A stretch of DNA of 64,000 bases from positions 25,257-89,256 of the forward strand of contig JAHEHE010000001.1 in NCBI GenBank assembly GCA_024644725.1. Reading direction: 5' to 3'. Numbering within the stretch: the stretch's first letter is position 1; every line of letters begins with the position of its first letter. The DNA is from Flavobacteriaceae bacterium (lineage in GTDB: Bacteria; Bacteroidota; Bacteroidia; Flavobacteriales; Flavobacteriaceae). The notes under the pieces were generated by a model. That model was not told the origin of the DNA and did no database searches. It saw only the letters and a program-made list of their open reading frames with translations. The translations under genes and the position numbers were made by a program. Shown piece by piece: positions 18,632 through 28,709 of this stretch.

Positions 18632-19777
18632 CTAGGAGAAAGGGACGTAATCGACTATTTCCAAACCGTAGCCGATCATCCCTACCCGTTTTCCGGAATA
18701 TTTGTTATTGGAGATCAATCGGATTCTCGAAATGTTCAGATCGTGCAGGATTTGCGCGCCGATTCCAAAATCCTTCTCATCCATTTTGATAAGAGACTCG
18801 ATCTCGGAGCCACTCTGAACATTTTTCAGGTTGCTCAAACGCCTGAGCAGGTCAAATGATTGGTGCTCCTGGTTGATGAACACAATGGCACCCTTGCCCT
18901 CTTTTTCAATAAGATCGAACATTTTTCCCAATTTGTCATCGGGGTTGCTCATCAAGGTTCCCAGAATGTCATTGTTGATCAGGGTGGAATTGATCCGAAC
19001 CAAAACCTCGTCACCCAGTTTCCACTCCCCTTTGGTCAGGGCCAGGTGAACCTGATTGTTCGTGGTTTGCCTGTAGGCTCTCAAACAAAACCTTCCGAAT
19101 CGAGTTTCCAGGCCGAAATCCTCAACTTTCTCGATCAGAGAATCATGGTTCATTCGGTAGGCTACCAGGTCCTCAATCGAGATGATCTTCAGGTCGTACT
19201 TTTCGGCAACCTTGACCAATTGGGGCAATCGCGCCATGCTGCCATCTTCATTCAGTATTTCAACCAGCAACCCGGCTGGTTTCAAACCGGCTAAACGCGC
19301 CAGATCGATCGCGGCCTCGGTATGACCCGTTCTGCGCAACACGCCTCCCTCTTTGGCCCTTAGCGGAAAAATATGACCGGGCCTTCCCAGGTCCTCAGGT
19401 TTTGTAGTTTCTTCTGTCAGGGCTTTCACTGTTTTGGCCCTGTCATGGGCCGAAATTCCGGTGGTGCATCCCTGGCCAATCAAATCAACGGATACCGTGA
19501 ACTGCGTATTGTGGAGAACCGTATTCTTGCCGACCATCAGGTCCAGGTCAAGATCTTCACACCTGGATTCAGTCAAAGGGGTGCAAATCAGACCTCTTCC
19601 GTGTGTCGCCATAAAATTGATCATTTCCGGGGATACCATCTCAGCTGCCGCAATAAAGTCTCCTTCATTCTCCCGGCTCTCGTCATCAACAACGATGATG
19701 AGCTTCCCCTTTTTTATGTCCTCAATGGCCGCTTCAATCGTATCGAGCCTTATTTCAGTTCGCGTGGTCTTATCCAT
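18632..19777 (-). CDS. 3,4-dihydroxy-2-butanone-4-phosphate synthase with degenerate GTP cyclohydrolase II-like domain (RibBA/RibBX-like)
   Basis: RibB part VVDDESRENEGDFIAAAE ... ATHGRGLICTPL; RibA-like half lacks the Cys zinc motif. Confidence 0.93.
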   Translation of the reverse strand: MDKTTRTEIRLDTIEAAIEDIKKGKLIIVVDDESRENEGDFIAAAEMVSPEMINFMATHGRGLICTPLTESRCEDLDLDLMVGKNTVLHNTQFTVSVDLIGQGCTTGISAHDRAKTVKALTEETTKPEDLGRPGHIFPLRAKEGGVLRRTGHTEAAIDLARLAGLKPAGLLVEILNEDGSMARLPQLVKVAEKYDLKIISIEDLVAYRMNHDSLIEKVEDFGLETRFGRFCLRAYRQTTNNQVHLALTKGEWKLGDEVLVRINSTLINNDILGTLMSNPDDKLGKMFDLIEKEGKGAIVFINQEHQSFDLLRRLSNLKNVQSGSEIESLIKMDEKDFGIGAQILHDLNISRIRLISNNKYSGKRVGMIGYGLEIVDYVPFS

Positions 19778-19780
19778 CCG

Positions 19781-21223
19781 TCAGGTTTGTTTCTTGTCCA
19801 ATTTGAATACTCTGTTCATAAAATTTGTAATCGGCTGTAAAAATGCATCGATATTGAAAATTCCTTTGTCATTTGTGGCTCTGATCATCAAGAGAATACC
19901 GAATGGAAGCAAAACGAAAGTAGCCAACCAACCGCCGATAAATGGTGAGACCGTGTTGGACTCCGCCATGTTCTTTCCCAAAGTGGAAATGAAGAAATAT
20001 ACGACAAAAATTACGATCGCGATTATCATGGGCAGTCCAAAACCACCTTTTCGAATGATGGAGCCCAATGGGGTGCCCACGAAGAAGAGAACCAGGCAAG
20101 CTACTGAAAATGCAATTCTCTTGTGAAATTCCGTGTTGTACCCGTTGATGATCTTCTGTCTGTCTTTCAGGGTGTCTTTGAAATTGCCGAGATTGTCAAC
20201 ATTTCCCTGAGCCGTGATATAAGCGTTGTCGACCAGAACCTTCAGGCTTTTATCATTGAAATTATCCATGATATCAGGCTCGAGAGGGCTATCCATGACC
20301 GTATCCTTGGTCAAACTACCCCCCTTGAGCGACAAATACAAGCGCTGGGCCCTGTTTCCTACAAACTCTTTGTAGGGTGTTTGCAAGGAGTCAATATAGA
20401 ACTCGAGCTGCCTCAGGCTCAACATCTCTTTACCTGTTTTGTATTTGACATCATCGGGGTCGAAATCCCCAATATTTGAAACATCGATATTCACCTCATA
20501 CTTGTCAAAGTGAGCCTTGGTAAAGGCCATTTTTTTACGAACCAGCTGGGTCGACTTGTTCCCGATGATATCTTCATAATAAAAACCGTCCTCCAGGATA
20601 AGGGTCAGGTACCGGCTGCCCTCTTCGGAAATGATCTCACCTTGCTTCGCCGTTATGACCTTGTTGTTCACCGCATTCGATCTGAGCTCGTAAATCAGCA
20701 CATTGCGAAGAAAATTTTCGTCTTTGCCAAACTTCTCGTCAAACTTGATGCTGTAATTTGGGATTTCTGTGTTGAATGTCCCCGGAACCAAAGCTAATCC
20801 GGGTTCTTTCATTCGCATGTTGTAGATCAGGTTCTTGGATTTTAGCGAGGCGTAAGGAAACACATAATTGAGAAAAAGGAAGTTCCCGATGCTCATGACA
20901 AACATGAGTATGACAAGAGGGCGTATGAAACGTTGAAGTGATATTCCCGCAGACTTTATTGCTGCGAACTCATAATTTTCAGCCAGGGCCCCCAGGGCCA
21001 TGATGGAGGACAATAGGATGGCCACGGGCAATGCGGTCGGAACCATCATAAGCGCCATGTACCCCAGGAACTTCAGAATAATCACCAGTCCAATACCCTT
21101 ACCTGCGATCTTGTCAAATTGAAGCCAAAGTGCCTGCATGATCATTACAAAGAGGATCACAAAAAACGTTGCGAGAAACGGGCTCAGGAAGCTCTTAAGT
21201 ATGTACCGATTTAGAATCTTCAT
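19781..21223 (-). CDS. LptF/LptG family LPS export permease
   Basis: MKILNRYILKSFLSPFLATFFVILFVMIMQ...; YjgP/YjgQ topology and FHKRIAFSVACLVLFFVGTPLGSIIRKGGFG. Confidence 0.92.
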   Translation of the reverse strand: MKILNRYILKSFLSPFLATFFVILFVMIMQALWLQFDKIAGKGIGLVIILKFLGYMALMMVPTALPVAILLSSIMALGALAENYEFAAIKSAGISLQRFIRPLVILMFVMSIGNFLFLNYVFPYASLKSKNLIYNMRMKEPGLALVPGTFNTEIPNYSIKFDEKFGKDENFLRNVLIYELRSNAVNNKVITAKQGEIISEEGSRYLTLILEDGFYYEDIIGNKSTQLVRKKMAFTKAHFDKYEVNIDVSNIGDFDPDDVKYKTGKEMLSLRQLEFYIDSLQTPYKEFVGNRAQRLYLSLKGGSLTKDTVMDSPLEPDIMDNFNDKSLKVLVDNAYITAQGNVDNLGNFKDTLKDRQKIINGYNTEFHKRIAFSVACLVLFFVGTPLGSIIRKGGFGLPMIIAIVIFVVYFFISTLGKNMAESNTVSPFIGGWLATFVLLPFGILLMIRATNDKGIFNIDAFLQPITNFMNRVFKLDKKQT

Positions 21224-21239
21224 GATTTAAGATTCACAA

Positions 21240-21890
21240 CTACCTGTTTATCAGGTAATTCATGTCTGTGTATTTTTTCTCATCAAAAGTGAAGGCACCG
21301 TCTCCAATATTCTCATCGGTTCGCATGTTCCTGGACGTAAGGGTGGTTCGTGTTTCATTGTTCCCAATCTCAATGACCTGGTAGATGTGTTTTGTACTCA
21401 CTTCGATTCCCACAAGGATTGAAGCCACCTCTGAATCCGAATCAATTGGGGTCAGACGCACGAATTGAATCTTTTTCCCATCTTCATTTTTCAGCTCATC
21501 CATGGCGTAGGTATAGCCCGATTTATAGAATGTGTAGAACTTCGATGGCGTAAAGGTATTCTCGGGATCCACATCCGCATCTGAGATATTCACCTCTTCA
21601 TTTTCGGGAATGATCGTATAGGTTTTCGAACCGTCAAAAATCTGGGTGGATCCAAAAAGGTTAACCACATATTTTTCGCCTTTCAACATCAGCGAACCTG
21701 TGAGCTCCTGGCTCACATCCTCGGCCTGGTTGTCAAGAACATAGTCGAAATCCATGGAAATCGTCTTATATCCACTCATGGTGGTCGAGGCTTGGTCAAG
21801 CCACTTGCCTGCTTCAGGATCATTTTGAGCTCCCAGTCCAATGGACAGGAATGCAATCACAATAAATATACTCGCTCTTATCAACTTCAT
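21240..21890 (-). CDS. lolA: LolA-like outer-membrane lipoprotein carrier
   Basis: MKLIRASIFIVIAFLSIGLGAQ signal peptide and LolA-like YVVNLFGSTQIFDGSKTYTIIPENEEV. Confidence 0.85.
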   Translation of the reverse strand: MKLIRASIFIVIAFLSIGLGAQNDPEAGKWLDQASTTMSGYKTISMDFDYVLDNQAEDVSQELTGSLMLKGEKYVVNLFGSTQIFDGSKTYTIIPENEEVNISDADVDPENTFTPSKFYTFYKSGYTYAMDELKNEDGKKIQFVRLTPIDSDSEVASILVGIEVSTKHIYQVIEIGNNETRTTLTSRNMRTDENIGDGAFTFDEKKYTDMNYLINR

Positions 21891-21906
21891 TCTATTCTCT
21901 TTTGAA

Positions 21907-24333
21907 TCAATTCTTTTCATCTTCTAATAATTGTTGAAGGGCTGCCAGATCCGTCACAAGCACCTGACGCGCTTTGCTTCCTTCAAAAGGGCCCACGATA
22001 TTTGCAGCTTCCAGCTGATCGATGATCCGGCCCGCCCGGTTATAACCCAATTTCAGTTTTCTCTGCAGAAGAGAAGCCGAACCCTGCTGTGCGGTCACCA
22101 CAAGGGCAGCTGCTTCTTCAAAAAGCTTGTCCCTTCCTTCAATGTCAATGTCAATTCCCGTGCCACTTTCCTCTCCGACGTATTCCGGTAATTGATGGGC
22201 CTGTGGATACGCGCGTTGCGATCCAATGAAATCGGTCAATCGCTCCACCTCAGGCGTATCGATGAAGGCGCACTGCAGACGAGTCAATTCATTGCCTGTA
22301 GAAATGAGCATATCCCCCTTTCCAATCAGCTGATCGGCCCCCTGAAAATCCAGGATGGTGCGCGAATCGATTTTGGAGGTCACCCTGAAGGCCACGCGAA
22401 CCGGGAAGTTAGCCTTGATAATACCCGTTATTACATTCACAGATGGCCTCTGGGTCGCAACGATCAGATGAATTCCTATCGCTCTGGCCAACTGGGCCAA
22501 ACGGGCAATCGGAGTCTCGATTTCTTTTCCTGCCGTCATGATGAGATCCGCAAACTCATCTATCACAAGAACAATGTAAGGAAGATACCTGTGTCCGTTC
22601 TCCGGATTGAGCTTGCGAGCTATGAATTTTTTATTGTACTCCTTGATATTCCGAACAAAGGCGTTCTTTAGCAGATCATAGCGCTGATCCATCTCGATAC
22701 AGAGTGAATTCAAGGTATTGATTACCAAGGTGGTATCGGTAATAATGGCATCCTCGGTATCGGGTAGCTTCGCCAGATAATGACGTTCGATCTTGTTATA
22801 GAGCGTAAGTTCCACTTTCTTCGGATCGACAAGCACAAATTTTACCTCGGCCGGGTGCTTTTTGTACAGCAGTGATGCCAATACCGCGTTCAAACCGACT
22901 GATTTCCCCTGACCCGTTGCCCCTGCCATCAGCAGGTGAGGCATTTTTGCCAGATCAACCACAAAGGTCTCGTTGGAAATTGTTTTCCCCAATGCAATGG
23001 GAAGGTCCATTTTTGTATTCTGAAATTTCTGGGATGAAAGAACGGATTTCATAGAAACCACGGACGGCTTTTTGTTTGGAACCTCAATACCAATTGTCCC
23101 TCTTCCCGGAATGGGCGCAATTATTCGTATTCCAAGGGCCGACAGCGACAACGCGATATCATCCTCAAGATTCTTGATCTTGGAAATGCGAACCCCAGCA
23201 TCCGGCACTATCTCATAAAGGGTAACGGTCGGACCTATCGTTGCCTTAATGCTTGCTATGCCAATTTTGTAGTTGTTGAGTGTATCTACAATTCTGTCTT
23301 TATTGGTCTCGAGCTCAGCTTTGTTAATCTGGATGTTCTCATTGGAATAGTCTTTTAACAAGTTGAGTTCCGGGAATCTGTACTTGGAAAGCTCAAGCTT
23401 CGGATCAAACTCCCCAAAATCCTTGACCAGGGTGTTGCTCAAGTTCTCAACAGTGTGCTCTTCAAAAATCGGGTTCTCAACCTCTATCTCCAACTCTTCT
23501 TCTTTTTCGCCAGCTTCAATTGGATCTACTTCAGTTTTTGGAGGATCAGGTTTTTTAGGCTCTGAACGGCTCTCCAGATTCAACTCCTCCCCTTTCGTAT
23601 CCAGAGACTCCCCAATCACCGTCTCAAATGAGTCAAACTCCAGCTCGATCTCCTGTTCGGTGTTCTCGTAAGTGGTGCCTTTTACAAATCCGTCATCCGT
23701 CACGTCCTCTAAAGCCTCCGATTTCGCTTTTCTCTTTGGAGGATTTGGCAACCAACTCTTTATTCTTTGGGGGGTAATCTTAAAACGCAGAATCACAAAA
23801 ATCAGAAATGAAAAAACCAGGATCAATACTACGCCTATTTCACCCAGGTAGATTTCCAAAAAGTCATTCATCTCAAAACCGACTTTGCCACCCATCAGCT
23901 CATTGTCCTTTTTGAAATGGCCCAGGGCAAGGGAGAGCCAGATCATCATCAACAACCCGATCCGCCAGGGCCTGTACAACTGTTTTACGGGAATGTTCAG
24001 GATGATATAGAGACCCGTGAAAAAGAGCAGGATGGGAAAGAGAAAAGTGGCAACCCCGAACCCGTCATAGACAAAAAAATCAGCGAGTGTGGCCCCAAGC
24101 TTCCCAAGGATATTTTCGGCGCTCAGTGACTTGTCTGAAAGGTCATTCAGGATGCTCTGATCCTTTTTCCAAACTTGAAGAAAAGAGTAAAACGAAATCA
24201 GAAGAAAAATAGAGGCACTGAAAACAAACACTCCAAAAACCAGATGCGTTTGCTGACTCTTCAAAAAGCTCAAAAACTTACCCTTGCCTTTGCCTTTCTT
24301 CGCTTTGGAACTGGGTTTTTTCCGTTTCGCCAT
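21907..24333 (-). CDS. ftsK: DNA translocase FtsK/SpoIIIE
   Basis: N-terminal TM segments, Walker A GATGQGKSVGLNA, VLVIDEFADLIM, C-terminal gamma winged helix. Confidence 0.96.
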   Translation of the reverse strand: MAKRKKPSSKAKKGKGKGKFLSFLKSQQTHLVFGVFVFSASIFLLISFYSFLQVWKKDQSILNDLSDKSLSAENILGKLGATLADFFVYDGFGVATFLFPILLFFTGLYIILNIPVKQLYRPWRIGLLMMIWLSLALGHFKKDNELMGGKVGFEMNDFLEIYLGEIGVVLILVFSFLIFVILRFKITPQRIKSWLPNPPKRKAKSEALEDVTDDGFVKGTTYENTEQEIELEFDSFETVIGESLDTKGEELNLESRSEPKKPDPPKTEVDPIEAGEKEEELEIEVENPIFEEHTVENLSNTLVKDFGEFDPKLELSKYRFPELNLLKDYSNENIQINKAELETNKDRIVDTLNNYKIGIASIKATIGPTVTLYEIVPDAGVRISKIKNLEDDIALSLSALGIRIIAPIPGRGTIGIEVPNKKPSVVSMKSVLSSQKFQNTKMDLPIALGKTISNETFVVDLAKMPHLLMAGATGQGKSVGLNAVLASLLYKKHPAEVKFVLVDPKKVELTLYNKIERHYLAKLPDTEDAIITDTTLVINTLNSLCIEMDQRYDLLKNAFVRNIKEYNKKFIARKLNPENGHRYLPYIVLVIDEFADLIMTAGKEIETPIARLAQLARAIGIHLIVATQRPSVNVITGIIKANFPVRVAFRVTSKIDSRTILDFQGADQLIGKGDMLISTGNELTRLQCAFIDTPEVERLTDFIGSQRAYPQAHQLPEYVGEESGTGIDIDIEGRDKLFEEAAALVVTAQQGSASLLQRKLKLGYNRAGRIIDQLEAANIVGPFEGSKARQVLVTDLAALQQLLEDEKN

Positions 24334-24409
24334 AGTCCACAAAAATACACAAATAATTTAGCTTACAATGGCCTTTGAAATCCCATAAAACATCGTCCCT
24401 GAGCCCCGT

Positions 24410-24808
24410 TCAAAGTAAGTTCGCAACCCTTGGCGCATAGATGATTATGCCAACCACCACAGCCAGCACAGCAGCAAACCCGACGCCTCCAGCAGAGATG
24501 TCCTTGATCCTGCCAATCTTCGGATCGTATTCGGGATTGACAAAATCGCATAATTTCTCGACCGCGGTGTTCAAACCCTCCGCCGCCAATACCATACCGA
24601 TACATAGCGTTTGGAGCATCCACTCCGTAGGCGATATGCCGACTAAAAAGCCAAGAATTGAAACAAGCACCCCAATTCCAAGCTGAACCATAATACTGTG
24701 CTCAGAACGAATCAGGATCAGCATGCCCCTGAAAGAATAGCGAAGACTCTTGAGTCTTCCTTTTACAAAACCATCTTGATTTGCAGACATTAAATTACCG
24801 GACCCCAA
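24410..24808 (-). CDS. dgkA: Diacylglycerol kinase (DgkA family); start could be 24790
   Basis: GLNTAVEKLCDFVNPEYDPKIGRIKDISAGGVGFAA signature. Confidence 0.9.
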   Translation of the reverse strand: MGSGNLMSANQDGFVKGRLKSLRYSFRGMLILIRSEHSIMVQLGIGVLVSILGFLVGISPTEWMLQTLCIGMVLAAEGLNTAVEKLCDFVNPEYDPKIGRIKDISAGGVGFAAVLAVVVGIIIYAPRVANLL

Positions 24809-25309
24809 TCATTTGAGTGCCTCCAGTGCGGCCTCATAATTTGGCTCCTGTGCAATTTCTGGAACCTGCTCGGTATAGGCCACGATCCCCTCTTCATCGA
24901 TAACGACGATGGCACGGGAGTGCAAGCCCTTCATAGGTCCATTTTTAATGGTTACCCCGTAGCGTCTGCCAAATTTACCCTTCATGAAATCGGACATCGT
25001 AATGACGTTCTCGATTCCTTCAGCCGCACAAAACCGGGAGTGGGCAAAGGGCAAATCCTTGGACACATTTATAATGACCGTATTGTCAAGTCCGGCAGCC
25101 GCTTCATTGAATTTGCGCATCGAAGCCGCACAGATACCAGTGTCAATGCTGGGAGTGATATTCAGAAGAACCTTCTTGCCTTTGAAATCTTTCAGTTTTC
25201 CGGTGCTGAGATCCGTTTTGACCAATTTGAACTTGGGAGCCTTCTTTCCTATTTTGGGAAGTTTGCCGATGGTTTTGATTGGATTGCCTTTGAGTGTTAT
25301 TTTTGCCAT
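24809..25309 (-). CDS. tpx: Thiol peroxidase
   Basis: LNITPSIDTGICAASMRKFNEAAAGL, peroxiredoxin Tpx. Confidence 0.95.
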   Translation of the reverse strand: MAKITLKGNPIKTIGKLPKIGKKAPKFKLVKTDLSTGKLKDFKGKKVLLNITPSIDTGICAASMRKFNEAAAGLDNTVIINVSKDLPFAHSRFCAAEGIENVITMSDFMKGKFGRRYGVTIKNGPMKGLHSRAIVVIDEEGIVAYTEQVPEIAQEPNYEAALEALK

Positions 25310-25387
25310 GTTTGTCTTTAATTGATATTATACTCCTTCAAATTTACGGAAAATAAAAACTACGCAGAGGTCCGTTGTTGGTTTCCT

Positions 25388-26776
25388 TTACAAATGAATC
25401 ACCTCGTCATAAGCAGCTGCTACAGCTTCCATGACAGCCTCACTCATGGTGGGGTGAGGGTGAATCGCCTTGAGCACTTCATGGCCCGTTGTTTCAAGCT
25501 TTCGACCCAGGACGGCTTCAGCGATCATATCGGTCACACCTGCTCCAATCATATGGCAGCCGAGCCATTCCCCGTATTTCGCATCGAAAATAACCTTCAC
25601 GAATCCTTCGGAAGCCCCGGCAGCTTTGGCCTTTCCGGATGCTGAGAACGGGAATTTTCCGATCTTCAGATCATATCCTTCTTCCTTGGCCTGCTTTTCG
25701 GTCAATCCTACACTGGCAATTTCCGGAGTCGCATAAGTACATCCGGGAATGTTCCCGTAATCGATGGGCTCCGGGTTGAGGCCTGCGATCTTCTCCACGC
25801 AGGTAATACCTTCGGCAGAAGCCACGTGGGCCAGAGCCGGTCCGGGAACGACATCACCTATGGCGTAATATCCGGGCAGGTTCGTCTGGTAAAAATCATT
25901 GACGAGGATTTTATCTTTGTCTGTCACGATACCCACATCTTCGAGGCCCAAATTCTCAATATTGGACTTGATACCAACCGCAGAAAGCACAATATCAGCT
26001 TCAACGGTGGTTTCTCCTTTCTTCGTATCCACTGTGGCTACCACCCCTTTGCCCGAGGTGTCAACTTTCGTTACGCTGGATGAGGTCATTACCTTGATTC
26101 CCGATTTTTTAAGGGAACGCTCAAATTGCTTCGAGATCTCTTCATCTTCCAGTGGAACCACATTGGGTAGGAATTCAATGATCGTCACCTGGGTGCCCAT
26201 TGTATTGTAAAAATGAGCGAATTCTACTCCAATCGCGCCTGAGCCCACTACGATCATGCTTTTCGGCTGCTTTGGCAATGTCATGGCCTTGCGGTATCCA
26301 ATCACCTTTTCACCATCAATGGGTAGAAAAGGCAGTTCCCTTGAACGGGCACCCGTAGCAATAATCACATGATCTGCACTGTATTCGGTTACTTTGCCAT
26401 CGGCATCGGTAACATCCACTTTCTTTCCGGCCTTGACCTTCCCATTGCCTTCGAGGATGTCGATTTTATTCTTTTTCATCAGAAACTGAACCCCTTTGCT
26501 CATGGATTCAGCGACACCCCGGCTTCGTTTGATCACGGCGCTGAAGTCCTTATCGATTTCCTTCGCTTTGAGCCCGTAGCTGTCAACATGTTTCAAATAG
26601 TCATAGACCTGGGCGCTTTTGAGGAGTGCCTTGGTCGGTATGCATCCCCAGTTGAGGCAAATTCCACCCAATTCTTCTCGTTCAACAACGGCTGTCTTAA
26701 AGCCCAATTGCGAGGCCCTGATGGCGGTTACATATCCCCCCGGACCACTACCGATAATGATGATGTCGTATTTCAT
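25388..26776 (-). CDS. lpdA: Dihydrolipoyl dehydrogenase
   Basis: GGICLNWGCIPTKALLKSAQ redox motif; HPHPTMSEAVMEA C-terminus. Confidence 0.97.
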   Translation of the reverse strand: MKYDIIIIGSGPGGYVTAIRASQLGFKTAVVEREELGGICLNWGCIPTKALLKSAQVYDYLKHVDSYGLKAKEIDKDFSAVIKRSRGVAESMSKGVQFLMKKNKIDILEGNGKVKAGKKVDVTDADGKVTEYSADHVIIATGARSRELPFLPIDGEKVIGYRKAMTLPKQPKSMIVVGSGAIGVEFAHFYNTMGTQVTIIEFLPNVVPLEDEEISKQFERSLKKSGIKVMTSSSVTKVDTSGKGVVATVDTKKGETTVEADIVLSAVGIKSNIENLGLEDVGIVTDKDKILVNDFYQTNLPGYYAIGDVVPGPALAHVASAEGITCVEKIAGLNPEPIDYGNIPGCTYATPEIASVGLTEKQAKEEGYDLKIGKFPFSASGKAKAAGASEGFVKVIFDAKYGEWLGCHMIGAGVTDMIAEAVLGRKLETTGHEVLKAIHPHPTMSEAVMEAVAAAYDEVIHL

Positions 26777-26835
26777 TTATTATAGAATTATTTTCTTGTT
26801 GCAGCAAAATCGCTCCTTGATTTCGGACTGCAAAT

Positions 26836-28071
26836 TTAATCAAATTTTATTGCTTTTACCGGACTTATTTTGCTGACAATGTATGAGGGTATCAACAGCA
26901 TGAGCAGGCATAGCAAAAGGGTTCCCACATTGATAAGCACCCAGGCCGGAACACTGATATAAACCGGAGCCTCATTCACATAGTACGTTTCGGGATTCAG
27001 GCGTATCACCCCAAAATACTTCTGGATCAGGAGCAGGCCCAATCCGACCAGGTTCCCCCAGAACAGTCCCTTGCCGATCAGGTAAGCGGCGTTGTACAGA
27101 AAAATCCGGCGAATGCTCCAGTTCTGGTTTCCAAGTGCCTTGAGCACCCCAATCATCTGGGTCCGCTCGAGAATAAGAACGAGCAGCGCTGTAATCATAT
27201 TGATCCCTGCGATCAGGATCATGACCCCAATGATCACAACAATGTTGGTATCGAAAAGGCTCAGCCATTCGAAGATGGCCGGGTATTTCTCAGCTGTGGT
27301 AAGGGCGTTTAGGGTCGGATCGATGGAACGATAGACCTCGGCGCCTGTATTTCGAAGACGATCAAAATCGTGAATGAAGACTTCAAATCCGCCGACCTGG
27401 TCTTTGTCCCATTTATTGATTCTCTGTATGTGTCGAATGTCTCCGATGATGAAAGTCTCGTCAAATTCCTCGAATCCGGAATCGAAGATGCCAACGACCT
27501 CGAATTTTCGAGAATTTGGAGCCAGGTTCGGATCGTCTTTCACAAAAAACATGTGAAAAATGTCTCCCGTCTCAAGTCGCAGGCGACCTGCCGTTTTATT
27601 CGAGAGTAGCACTTCATTTGAAAGCTCCTCGTCAAACCGGGGTACTCTCCCGCGTTTCAAGTAGGATTTGAAAAAGGACCAGTCGTAGTCTTTGTCAACA
27701 CCCTTGAGGACGATCCCTTCAAATTCGTTGGGAGTCCTTATGATCCCTGCTTTGGTGGCAAAAACCTGTACTTTTTTTACGTTGGGGACGCCTTCGAATT
27801 CGGGATAGAAATCCTGGTTCCGCGATACCGGTGTAACCGTGACTTTGGAATTGTTCGCATCGTAGTGACTGATCTGAATATCCCCGTTGAATCCCGAAAT
27901 CTTCTCCTTGATCTTTTTCTGGAGTCCAACTCCGGTGGCAACCGAGAAGAGCATGACTGCGATGCCAATGGCAATGGCGAGAATGGAAATACGGATGATC
28001 GGAGAGGAAACGCTATTTTTGTATCGCTTGGAAGCAATGATCCGTTTGGCAATAAACAATTCGTAGTTCAA
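26836..28071 (-). CDS. ABC transporter permease (FtsX/LolC-E family)
   Basis: MNYELFIAKRIIASKRYKNSVSSPIIRISILAIAIGIAVMLFSVATGVGLQ; four TM with large periplasmic domain. Confidence 0.9.
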   Translation of the reverse strand: MNYELFIAKRIIASKRYKNSVSSPIIRISILAIAIGIAVMLFSVATGVGLQKKIKEKISGFNGDIQISHYDANNSKVTVTPVSRNQDFYPEFEGVPNVKKVQVFATKAGIIRTPNEFEGIVLKGVDKDYDWSFFKSYLKRGRVPRFDEELSNEVLLSNKTAGRLRLETGDIFHMFFVKDDPNLAPNSRKFEVVGIFDSGFEEFDETFIIGDIRHIQRINKWDKDQVGGFEVFIHDFDRLRNTGAEVYRSIDPTLNALTTAEKYPAIFEWLSLFDTNIVVIIGVMILIAGINMITALLVLILERTQMIGVLKALGNQNWSIRRIFLYNAAYLIGKGLFWGNLVGLGLLLIQKYFGVIRLNPETYYVNEAPVYISVPAWVLINVGTLLLCLLMLLIPSYIVSKISPVKAIKFD

Positions 28072-28127
28072 CTTTCTTCTCTGCTAAATCCGACCAAAAA
28101 TACATATTTAATCGGATTTAAAGTGAA

Positions 28128-28634
28128 TCAAAGCGGAAGTCGTTTTTTGAGATTTTCGACGATGTTGAAGGCAGCCGGACAGATTTCTGTGTTTTTCAAA
28201 GTCAGATCGGTGATTTGAATGAATTTTTTTCGATCGGTGTGTGGGTATTCCCTGCAAGCCTTGGGGCGCGATTCGTAGATGAAACAGGCATTGTCATTCC
28301 CCAGAAAAGGACAGGGGGCCTGTTTGAGAACCATGAAATCATCCTCATCCCTTCGCAAATACTGACTTATAAAGCTGGGCTCTTTCAACTTGAGAACCCG
28401 TGCGATGCGACTTATGTCCTTGTCCGTGAAAATAGGACTCGTCGTTTTGCAGCAGTTGCCGCAACTCAGGCAATCTGTCTGGGCGAATTCTTCCTCGTGA
28501 AGCTCCTGTACAATGAGGTCAAGACGCTTTCTGGGCTTTTTCTTGAGCTTGTTGAAATACTTTTTGCTTTCGGCTCTTTTTTCCAAAGCTTTTTGAGGAA
28601 GATCCTTTAATAAATTTTCTATGGATGAAGACAT
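28128..28634 (-). CDS. YkgJ-family cysteine cluster protein
   Basis: FAQTDCLSCGNCCKTTSPIFTDKDISRIA ... CPFLGNDNACFIYESRPKACREYPH. Confidence 0.9.
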   Translation of the reverse strand: MSSSIENLLKDLPQKALEKRAESKKYFNKLKKKPRKRLDLIVQELHEEEFAQTDCLSCGNCCKTTSPIFTDKDISRIARVLKLKEPSFISQYLRRDEDDFMVLKQAPCPFLGNDNACFIYESRPKACREYPHTDRKKFIQITDLTLKNTEICPAAFNIVENLKKRLPL

Positions 28635-28709
28635 ACGTTCAAAAGTAAAACATCTTGAAAGAAATCACGGGAAAATAATTAATTTTGCCGCTCATTAAAA
28701 CAATTTCAG

